Origin: SIG672 sp045605765 | Lineage (GTDB): Bacteria; Bacillota; Clostridia; Oscillospirales; CAG-272 | Reading direction: 5' to 3' | Length of the DNA: 64,000 nt | Assembly: GCA_045605765.1 (NCBI GenBank) | Contig: JAZUQQ010000014.1 | Location: 94,989 to 158,988 of the forward strand | Shown here: in pieces, positions 1 through 7,231 of the stretch | How the letters are laid out: the number at the start of each line of letters is the position of its first letter | How positions within the stretch are numbered: position 1 is the stretch's first letter | The notes under the pieces: generated by a model | What the model saw: the letters and a program-made list of their open reading frames with translations, nothing else | The model's database searches: none | Told to the model about the DNA's origin: nothing | Translations under genes and position numbers: made by a program

Positions 1-955
1 GTGCCGCAAAAACGTATCTGTTAAGTGCGGGCGTCATCTCGGAGAAAATTATCATCGGTATTCTTTGGAATATATAGATCTCAAAGCTGTATTTGCCGAG
101 AAAGGCAAGAACGGGATTGTCGACCTTCACCTTCGTTGTGACCATAGTGAGAGTGAGGCAAAAGACACATGCCAGAATACTGTAAAGCAGACTGTTCGTT
201 GCGGTCTTGTAAGAAATAACGAAGATCACCGCAGAAAGAGCGACTATACCGAAATTCAAGAAAATATTCTTTTTCATCAGGGCGTCGAGTCTATCCTTTA
301 TAAGAGCAAAGTACATTCCGAGCCCGTAACAGAGAAGAGTATTGTACCAATAAGCATCTTTGCCCGCAACGTAGAGAACGATCCAGAGGCAGACACTGAG
401 CAGAGAGGTCAGAACGGGAATGATAAGCACCGAGTCTGATTTCAGTAGCCTTTCCTTTACCCAAAACGCGATAGCACTTATCGCATAAAGCGCGAGAATA
501 ACGAATATGAACCAGTTTGAGTTTCCGAGTGACGTCCAACCCGTGGGAGCGAGCAGGTAATCGATAAGCTCGTATTTGTTGCCTACGATAAGCGATAAAA
601 TAAAGAAGCAAAGTACCGCGATGTCAAAATGAAGAAGCGTTTTGAGAATTCTGTTTTTGACAAATCCCTTTGAGTAGTTCTCCTTTGCCTGATAGGACTT
701 GATAATACCGTATCCCGAATAGAAGAAGAACATAGTGACCATTAGCTGACCTATGTATCTGAGTATCATATCGTAAAGGGTATCGAGAGGTCCGCCCAAA
801 GTAACGTATCCTTTGAGATGGGAAAAGAGGATTATAACTGCAAATATGCCCTTGATCGCGCCGCTTTGCGGGCGTGACATATAGTCCTCGTGAAAGGTCG
901 AGATCTTTATTTTATACAGGCATACGATGCCAAGAAGTGCGAGAAGGATCAGCAT
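1..955 (-). CDS. Membrane acyltransferase (acyltransferase family 3), C-terminus cut by window edge
   Basis: Reading the minus strand from ATG at 955 gives an open frame of about 318 codons with no stop before the window edge, so the C-terminus lies outside. The product is highly hydrophobic, with about nine membrane segments. The first part holds a His in a segment reading AVIILFSHLKGYV, the place of the conserved His of OafA/YrhL-type acyltransferases (PF01757). The end reads FLGKYSFEIYIFQ, also typical of that family. Such enzymes move acetyl or other acyl groups onto envelope polysaccharides. It starts 15 bases after the CDP-glycerol transferase-like gene stops, with AGGCAGG and GGAG upstream, so the two are probably co-transcribed. 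The acceptor cannot be told from sequence. Confidence 0.82.
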   Translation of the reverse strand, partial: MLILLALLGIVCLYKIKISTFHEDYMSRPQSGAIKGIFAVIILFSHLKGYVTLGGPLDTLYDMILRYIGQLMVTMFFFYSGYGIIKSYQAKENYSKGFVKNRILKTLLHFDIAVLCFFILSLIVGNKYELIDYLLAPTGWTSLGNSNWFIFVILALYAISAIAFWVKERLLKSDSVLIIPVLTSLLSVCLWIVLYVAGKDAYWYNTLLCYGLGMYFALIKDRLDALMKKNIFLNFGIVALSAVIFVISYKTATNSLLYSILACVFCLTLTMVTTKVKVDNPVLAFLGKYSFEIYIFQRIPMIIFSEMTPALNRYVFAA

Positions 956-970
956 AACTCCGACCTGCCT

Positions 971-2107
971 TTACAAATTCGTTTTTTCGATGATAAAGTC
1001 GGTGACGCGTTCGGAGCTTTTGGCGTCGTCCGAATAGTTGGCAATAAGCTTTATTTCGTTTCTTTCAACTTTTAAGGTGTCAACGCCGTTTGCAACGTCC
1101 GAAACGAAGGCGATCATATCGTCTATATTATAGATCTTAACGCCGCCCTTTGAATAGAACTCGTAATCCTTTATAAGACCGGGATTTTGCTTATATTCCT
1201 CAATATCCTCCCATACAAGACCGATAGGCTTGTTGCAAAGAGTGAAATCGAAATAGATCGAAGAATAGTCGGAAATAAGGGCGTCGCAGGCTCCAACAAA
1301 CTCGTAAGATGACAGAGAGTTTTTGGTGAAAAAGCCGTCGTCAATAAAGACGATGTTTTCAAGACCGAGGTTCTTTACGTAAGAAACGTCCTGTACGAAA
1401 TGCGGCTTCAGAACGATCAGAACGCCGTTTTTCTTTGCCGCCTCGTTGAGAGCTCTTGCTTTTTCCTCGTCGTGAATAATGGGAAGTGCGTTTTCGCAGC
1501 CGGTATGTCGTCTGCCGCTCGAATGTTGTCTGAACGTTGGATACCAGACGATGACCTTTTCGCAGGGAGTGTTAAAAAGCTTTTTTACGTCTGCCTTGGT
1601 TTTCGTCAGGGCGTCGTTGCGCGGATATCCGAGCGAAAAGAATGTTTTTTCGTTCATTCCCAGAGCCTCTACCATTATATCAGCAACACCGGGGGAGGCT
1701 ATCAGATTGTATTCGATAGTGTCCGGAATGTTATAATACGAGGTGACGAGCTTGAGCGCCGTTCCGTGCGAAAGATAGAAGGCGCGTTGCCTTTTCGACA
1801 TCGGGCAGATCAGTCGGTTTCCGCAGATAATACATTTTGCAACAGAGCGGTAATATCTGAGAAGCACTGTGTTTTCGGGCGAAAGATATTTTACGTTTTT
1901 GATTTTAGGGGGCTTGTCGGTGTTTTTGCAGAGTAGCCAAATGAACTTGTATTTCTTGTTCATTTTGCGAGCAATCATCTCATCAAAAACTGCCTTAGGG
2001 TTGTCCGATAAGCTCGGTACGCTTTCGAAAATTATTATGTTACGAAGCGGAAGTCGCTCCAAGAAGAAAAATACGATCTTTTTTATAATTTTTTTAATAG
2101 AATTCAT
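971..2107 (-). CDS. CDP-glycerol glycerophosphotransferase family protein (TagB/TagF-like)
   Basis: The 378-residue protein matches the Glyphos_transf family (PF04464), which adds glycerol-phosphate or ribitol-phosphate units from CDP-polyols during teichoic acid or related polymer synthesis at the cytoplasmic membrane face. Family motifs seen are WYPTFR in the middle, LKPHF, and ISDYSSIYFDF near residue 290. The basic, hydrophobic N-terminus (KKIIKKIVFFFLE) suits peripheral membrane association. It is short for TagF (about 700 aa), so it is closer to the TagB or capsule-type single-domain enzymes. ATG at 2107 follows AGGTAAAGCGG. A good promoter sits at 2154-2182 and the acyltransferase follows downstream. 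The exact acceptor and donor are inferred only at family level. Confidence 0.85.
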   Translation of the reverse strand: MNSIKKIIKKIVFFFLERLPLRNIIIFESVPSLSDNPKAVFDEMIARKMNKKYKFIWLLCKNTDKPPKIKNVKYLSPENTVLLRYYRSVAKCIICGNRLICPMSKRQRAFYLSHGTALKLVTSYYNIPDTIEYNLIASPGVADIMVEALGMNEKTFFSLGYPRNDALTKTKADVKKLFNTPCEKVIVWYPTFRQHSSGRRHTGCENALPIIHDEEKARALNEAAKKNGVLIVLKPHFVQDVSYVKNLGLENIVFIDDGFFTKNSLSSYEFVGACDALISDYSSIYFDFTLCNKPIGLVWEDIEEYKQNPGLIKDYEFYSKGGVKIYNIDDMIAFVSDVANGVDTLKVERNEIKLIANYSDDAKSSERVTDFIIEKTNL

Positions 2108-2153
2108 ACCGCTTTACCTGATTATTATAATATATTGTAGCTTTCAACATAGT

Positions 2154-2182
2154 AGTATAACATACTTTACATTTAAAGTCAA
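2154..2182 (-). promoter_or_regulatory. Promoter for the CDP-glycerol transferase operon
   Basis: On the minus strand TTGACT (2182-2177) and TATACT (2159-2154) are 17 bases apart, with TG one base before the -10 box (extended -10). It lies about 47 bases upstream of the start codon and back to back with the helicase promoter. Confidence 0.75.
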
Positions 2183-2235
2183 TAGTAAAGCCATGTTACG
2201 AGCCGCTTTATTTTATCCTTATCCCGTTATTTTCC

Positions 2236-2264
2236 TTGACAAAAGAGAGCTATGCTGATATAAT
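2236..2264 (+). promoter_or_regulatory. Promoter for pcrA
   Basis: Perfect consensus TTGACA and TATAAT with a 17-base spacer ending in TGA (extended -10). The start codon is about 54 bases downstream. Confidence 0.85.
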
Positions 2265-2317
2265 TATAGATACGAAAATTTGTCACATCTTGCTTTTAAA
2301 TATAAGGAGAAACCAAC

Positions 2318-4792
2318 TTGTCAGCTACTATTTACGAGCTCGAACGCGAGCGCAGATATAACGCGGCAAAGCGCGCGCTTTTTGATAAAATGTACGTATC
2401 GCTCAACGATCGCCAACGCGAGGCGGTATATACGGTAAACGGTCCGCTTCTCGTCCTTGCGGGCGCAGGAAGCGGAAAGACCACAGTGCTTGTCGAGCGT
2501 ATCGGATACATAATAAGATACGGAAACGCGTATTTTCACGAAACACCCGCGTCGGAGATAAGTGACGAGGATATTATGCGCCTTGAAAGTGCGATAAACG
2601 CTCCGAAAGAGGAGATAGCTGCTCTGCTTGAAGAATGTGCGGTATCACCCTGTCCGCCATGGTCGGTGCTCGCTATAACCTTTACTAAAAAGGCGGCGGG
2701 CGAGATGAAGGAGCGTCTTGAAAAAATGCTCGGTCCTGAGGCAAACGACGTCTGGGCAGGAACCTTCCACTCGGTCTGTGTGCGCCTTCTTCGCCGCTTC
2801 GGAGATCAGATCGGACTTGATAAAAACTTTACGATATACGACGAATCCGACTCTCAGAAAATGATGAGCACGGTAATGAAGGATCTTCGTATCGACGATA
2901 AAGCTCTGCCTGTTAAAAACGTGCTCGCCGTCATAGGACGACTTAAAGATAAGCTTACAACGCCCGAGGAATTTTCAGCTCAAGCAGAGGCGAGTCGCGA
3001 CTTCGGTATGAGGCGCACCGCCGAGCTTTACAGTGAATATACAAAGCGCCTGAAAGCGGCAAACGCGGTTGATTTTGACGATATTATTATGCGCGCGGTT
3101 GAGCTTCTCACAGTCAGTACGGATGTTCGCGAGTTTATAAATAAGCGTTTTCGCTATATTTCGGTGGACGAGTATCAGGATACCAACTACGCGCAGTTTA
3201 TGCTCGCTTCGCTTATGTCGGGCACAAGGAGAAATCTTATGGTTGTCGGTGATGACGACCAGAGTATTTACCGTTTCCGCGGCGCGACCATCGAAAATAT
3301 ACTTAATTTTGACAGAACCTATTCGGACGCAAAGGTTATAAAGCTCGAACAGAATTACCGCTCGACGAGCGTTATACTCGATGCGGCGAATTCGGTCATT
3401 AAGAATAATACGGGACGTAAGGGCAAGGAGCTATGGACGGATAAAGAGGGCGGAGAAAAGATAACTCTCGCAAAGCTCGATGATCAGATCGTTGAAGGTT
3501 ATTTTGTTGCGGATACCATAAACGATATTTGCAAAAAACATGGCAAGAGCTTTTCGGATTTTGCCGTACTCTACCGCACACGCGCACAGTCTAACGCGCT
3601 TGAAAAGGCGCTCGTACGTGCGGGGGTCAAGTATTATATCGTAGGCGATACCCGTTTCTACGACCGTAAGGAAATAAAGGATCTGCTTGCATACCTTCAA
3701 CTCGTTTCAAATCCGCATGATAACATAAGACTTATGAGGATAATCAACGTGCCGAGGCGTAAGATAGGCGACACGACGGTCGATGCCGTTGCGCAGATCG
3801 CCGCCGCAGAGGGACGCTCGATGTTCTCGGTCATAAAGGACGCGGCAAACTATACGGCACTTGCAAAGTCGTATAAGGTGCTTTCTGCCTTCGGAGATCT
3901 TGTGGACGACCTCAGAAGAGAGGCGGAAAACAAAAATCTCCCCGATTTCGTCGAATATCTGCTCGGCGCGACGGGCTATCTGCAAATGCTCAAAGACGCG
4001 GGAGAAGCCGAGGTCGAGCGTTACGACAATGCAAGAGAGCTTATAACGAACGCGCTCGAATACGTCAACGAAACGCTCGGAGAGGGCGTCGTGCTCGATC
4101 CTCTTTCGGACGAGCCGGGAGCAACCGGAGTAAGATTTGTTTCACAGGAGGCGGAAAACGCGAAGGCTTCCGATATGCTCGCGGGATTTCTCGAGGACAT
4201 CGCGCTCGTTTCTGACGTCGATAATCTTGACGACGATGCCAAAGCGGTCGTGCTTATGACCGTACACAGTGCGAAGGGACTTGAATTCCCCTACGTATTC
4301 CTGACCGGAATGGAGGAGGGAATATTCCCAGGCTACCGCTCGCAGACCGATATGGCAGAGCTTGAAGAAGAGCGCCGTCTTGCATACGTTGCGATAACGA
4401 GAGCAAAGGAAAAGTTGTATATAACCTACGTTAAAAACAGAATGCTATTCGGTAGAACTCAGTTCTCGCCTGTGTCGCAGTTCGTTAAGGAAATACCCTC
4501 GTATCTTGTGGAAAGCCATATTTCATCCCTCGAAAAAGTGTCCGAGGTTGAGGCAAAATTCACACAGGAGGCTCGCAAGACATTCGATAGAACGACGGCA
4601 CCCAAGGTGCAGATCAAAACGCCGAGCGAGCAGTTCGTGGCAGGCGACGGCGTACTTCACGCGAAGTTCGGACGCGGCATCGTGATCTCGGCAACCAAGA
4701 TGGGCGCGGACGTGATGTACGAGGTCGCCTTTGATACCGAAGGAACGAAGAAGCTTATGGGTACCTTTGCGAAGCTGAAAAGAGATATATAG
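2318..4792 (+). CDS. pcrA: ATP-dependent 3'-5' DNA helicase PcrA/UvrD
   Basis: An 824-residue superfamily 1A helicase that unwinds DNA in nucleotide excision and mismatch repair and clears RecA or stalled forks. Walker A GAGSGKT is at residues 49-55, Walker B DEYQD at 284-288, motif III GDDDQSIYRFRGA at 311-323, QNYRST at 345-350, and motif VI ERRLAYVAITRAKEKL near the end of the second helicase core. The C-terminus carries the Tudor-like segment HAKFGRGIV typical of PcrA. Motif Ia (AITFTKKAAGEM) comes later than usual after Walker A because of an extra acidic, Cys-containing segment of about 30 residues near 70-110. The start is TTG, chosen because AAGGAGA lies seven bases upstream. It is transcribed alone from a consensus promoter. 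Confidence 0.96.
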   Translation: MSATIYELERERRYNAAKRALFDKMYVSLNDRQREAVYTVNGPLLVLAGAGSGKTTVLVERIGYIIRYGNAYFHETPASEISDEDIMRLESAINAPKEEIAALLEECAVSPCPPWSVLAITFTKKAAGEMKERLEKMLGPEANDVWAGTFHSVCVRLLRRFGDQIGLDKNFTIYDESDSQKMMSTVMKDLRIDDKALPVKNVLAVIGRLKDKLTTPEEFSAQAEASRDFGMRRTAELYSEYTKRLKAANAVDFDDIIMRAVELLTVSTDVREFINKRFRYISVDEYQDTNYAQFMLASLMSGTRRNLMVVGDDDQSIYRFRGATIENILNFDRTYSDAKVIKLEQNYRSTSVILDAANSVIKNNTGRKGKELWTDKEGGEKITLAKLDDQIVEGYFVADTINDICKKHGKSFSDFAVLYRTRAQSNALEKALVRAGVKYYIVGDTRFYDRKEIKDLLAYLQLVSNPHDNIRLMRIINVPRRKIGDTTVDAVAQIAAAEGRSMFSVIKDAANYTALAKSYKVLSAFGDLVDDLRREAENKNLPDFVEYLLGATGYLQMLKDAGEAEVERYDNARELITNALEYVNETLGEGVVLDPLSDEPGATGVRFVSQEAENAKASDMLAGFLEDIALVSDVDNLDDDAKAVVLMTVHSAKGLEFPYVFLTGMEEGIFPGYRSQTDMAELEEERRLAYVAITRAKEKLYITYVKNRMLFGRTQFSPVSQFVKEIPSYLVESHISSLEKVSEVEAKFTQEARKTFDRTTAPKVQIKTPSEQFVAGDGVLHAKFGRGIVISATKMGADVMYEVAFDTEGTKKLMGTFAKLKRDI

Positions 4793-4801
4793 ATTTGATG
4801 A

Positions 4802-5097
4802 AACCACAACCACATAAAAGTGGATTATCGCGGTGCCGTAAGTGATTGTTACGAACACATAGAAACCGATGTCGAATTCCGTGACAGATATGGACTCCTG
4901 TCAATTTCAGCTACGCAAAACCGCAAAGAGTGCAAAAAATCAATGGCGAAAATGATAAAATAGATTTAAAAGTGAAATTTTATGTTGAGGTTGATTCCGG
5001 TAAAACATATTTGGTGACAAATATTATGCATCTTACCCGTATGGATGGTGAGATTTCCATGAAATTCACATACTATGAAGTTTTAGAATGTGAGTGA
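4802..5097 (+). pseudogene. Remnant of an unrecognised gene, truncated and frameshifted
   Basis: Two partly overlapping frames look protein-like and would join after one lost base near 4893. The first reads from about 4802 (NHIKVDYRGAVSDCYEHIE, then DVEFRDRYG). The second reads to a TGA at 5095 (KFYVEVDSGKTYLVTNIM, then KFTYYEVLECE). Neither has a credible start or ribosome binding site, and both frames have stops just outside the joined stretch. Base composition is more A+T-rich than pcrA. I do not recognise the family. It could also be chance coding-like sequence in a 468-base gap, since no homology search was possible. Confidence 0.33.
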
Positions 5098-5210
5098 ATA
5101 TTGCATATATAACAAGATTTAGTTGATTTTATCTGTTATGTTCGGAACAAAATACCGCAAAAACATCTTGTAAGCACAAATAAAAAACTTGAATAAATGT
5201 ACAGACAAAT

Positions 5211-5254
5211 AAAGCACTTATGATGCATAAAACCGTGTCATAAGTGCTTTTTTT
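5211..5254. terminator. Bidirectional terminator between the pcrA region and the glycogen operon
   Basis: A 13-bp perfect stem, AAAGCACTTATGA (5211-5223) with TCATAAGTGCTTT (5238-5250), has a 14-base loop. It is followed by TTTTG on the plus strand and by TTTATTTG on the minus strand, so it can stop both converging units. Confidence 0.85.
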
Positions 5255-5260
5255 GTTTAT

Positions 5261-7159
5261 TTATTTCACCCAAACGCCCGCGCACATCGGCGGAAGTATC
5301 GGACTGTCCGTGTCCGCACCGAACAGATGCGAAACGAGATTTTTACCCTTTGTTTTCGTGTCGTACGGCTTATCCGAGCGGTTGATGACAACCGAAAGAC
5401 GTTCGCTTTTATTAAAACGCTCGAACGCGAAAACGCCGTGAGGAGTGCCCTCGGAAACCTTTAAATATCCGTTTTCAAGCAGGCTTTGAGATCTTCTCAA
5501 AATGCCGATCTGACGGTAAAATTCGACGAGCTCGCCGTCTTCGCGTCCCCAAGGGTAGGTAACTCTGTTGAACGGATCGCCGAGTCCCTCAACTCCTGCC
5601 TCGTCACCGTAAAAAATACAGGGAACACCGGGCATAAACGCGAGTATCGTATATGCGAGCTTAAGCAGAGCTTTGGCTCTTTTACGTTCGCCGTCCGACA
5701 TTTTAAAATGTGCCTTTTCTTTCATCGAGAGCGCTGGAACTCCGACGCCCAAAACGGTCAGAATTCGCTCTGTATCGTGAGTTCCGAGGAAATTCATAAG
5801 CGCATCGCTCACCTGTTTCGGATAGCGCAGATAAAGTCCTGCCGATGCCGAAAAGAGATTTTTAGAGTCACCCGTTCTTATAAAATCAATAATTCCGGTA
5901 CGCAGCGGATAGTTCATTACCGAGTCGAGTTCTCTGCCCCTGAAATACTTTCTGCGGTCGGTATAGGCGATCTTGATCGACGCGTCCTCCCAGACCTCTC
6001 CGATGATTATAGAGTCGGGATCGGCTTTTTTTGCCGCCTCGCGCAGATTTTGCAAAAATGGCTCGTAAAGCTCGTCCGCGACGTCAAGACGCCAACCCGA
6101 CGTGCCTTTTTTTAGATATTTTTGAACGATGCCGTCCTCTCCGTTTATGTACTCGTTATATTCGGCGTTTTTCGAATTAACCGCAGGAAGTATCTTAATA
6201 TCCCACCAACAGCGGTATTTGTCGGGATAATTCTGAAAATCGAACCACTTAAAATAGGGCGAGTCGGGACTGTTATACGCGCCGAGAGTGTCGTACCTGC
6301 CTCTGCGGTTGAAATATTTGCTGTCGTCGCCGGTATGATTGAAAACTCCGTCGAGGATTATTCTGATGCCACGCGCGTCTGCCTCTGAAATAAGACGTTC
6401 AAGTGCCTCGTTGCCGCCGAACATCTCGTCGACCTTTTCGTAGTCGCCGGTGTCGTATTTATGGTTCGAATACGCCTCGAATATCGGGGAAAGATAGAGG
6501 CAACTTACACCAAGCGAGGAAAGATAGTCAAGCTTTGAAGTAACTCCGTCGAGCGTGCCGCCAAAAAACATATTGTTTGCGACTTCGCCGCCCGGATACT
6601 GTGCGTACTGCGGCATATAGTTTTGCCAGTCAGGGTTCATTATGGCGTCAGAGCGCACAGGTACCTCGCCACCCTTTGCAAAGCGGTCAACGAAGATATG
6701 GTACATAACTCCGCCCTTGATCCAGTCGGGAGTCTTGTAGAGCTTTTCATAGACGGTCAGAACGTACGAATTGTAGTCGCCGCCATCGGGGGTTATTCTT
6801 GGCGAGTAGGAGAAGCTGTCACAGGAAAAGCGAAGCCTTCCGTATGCACTGTCTGCCACTATACTCCAAAAGAAGAGTCCGCTACTTTTGCCCTTACAGA
6901 GCTCACTGAGCTTGAGCGTGATCTCATAGCGTTCGCAGTCGAGCGAAAGAGCCTTCCACGAAAGGTCCGACAAGGTCTTTTCTCCCGTATCGTCGGCGTA
7001 TATTTCAAACTGTGGCGACGAGATACCGAGTGCTCTCGGAACGCTGAGGGTGATCTTTACGGTATCGTCCTCGGGAAAAGCTCCGAGAATATCGGCGTTT
7101 TTTGTCTTTTTTGCACTTTTTTTGATTTTTGCAAGCTTTTCAAGATGATGTGGTATCAT
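5261..7159 (-). CDS. Cytoplasmic GH13 alpha-glucan hydrolase (neopullulanase/maltogenic amylase/cyclomaltodextrinase type)
   Basis: A 632-residue GH13 enzyme without signal peptide, so it should act on internal glucans or imported maltodextrins. The first 130 residues look like an N-terminal beta-sandwich of the CBM34 kind. The barrel then shows region I DGVFNH (270-275), region II GWRLDVADE with nucleophile D359, region III GEVW with acid/base E388, and region IV NFLGTHD with D462. A short C-terminal beta domain ends in AGVWVK. This arrangement fits neopullulanase/cyclomaltodextrinase-like enzymes that cut alpha-1,4 and sometimes alpha-1,6 bonds. Exact specificity cannot be read from sequence. 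It is the last gene of the glycogen operon, 72 bases behind glgP, with a possible terminator between. The start at 7159 has a weak GGAA site. Confidence 0.9.
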   Translation of the reverse strand: MIPHHLEKLAKIKKSAKKTKNADILGAFPEDDTVKITLSVPRALGISSPQFEIYADDTGEKTLSDLSWKALSLDCERYEITLKLSELCKGKSSGLFFWSIVADSAYGRLRFSCDSFSYSPRITPDGGDYNSYVLTVYEKLYKTPDWIKGGVMYHIFVDRFAKGGEVPVRSDAIMNPDWQNYMPQYAQYPGGEVANNMFFGGTLDGVTSKLDYLSSLGVSCLYLSPIFEAYSNHKYDTGDYEKVDEMFGGNEALERLISEADARGIRIILDGVFNHTGDDSKYFNRRGRYDTLGAYNSPDSPYFKWFDFQNYPDKYRCWWDIKILPAVNSKNAEYNEYINGEDGIVQKYLKKGTSGWRLDVADELYEPFLQNLREAAKKADPDSIIIGEVWEDASIKIAYTDRRKYFRGRELDSVMNYPLRTGIIDFIRTGDSKNLFSASAGLYLRYPKQVSDALMNFLGTHDTERILTVLGVGVPALSMKEKAHFKMSDGERKRAKALLKLAYTILAFMPGVPCIFYGDEAGVEGLGDPFNRVTYPWGREDGELVEFYRQIGILRRSQSLLENGYLKVSEGTPHGVFAFERFNKSERLSVVINRSDKPYDTKTKGKNLVSHLFGADTDSPILPPMCAGVWVK

Positions 7160-7192
7160 AAAGATATTCCGTTCTTGTGGTATTATTTTATA

Positions 7193-7221
7193 AAAGGCAT
7201 CGCAAAAGCTACGATGCCTTT
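7193..7221 (-). terminator. Stem-loop between glgP and the GH13 gene (possible partial terminator)
   Basis: A 10-bp perfect stem AAAGGCATCG/CGATGCCTTT has a nine-base loop. The minus-strand tail after it is TATAAAATAAT, a weak U-tract. It may lower expression of the GH13 gene or protect the 3' end of glgP mRNA. Confidence 0.55.
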
Positions 7222-7231
7222 CGTTTTGGGT

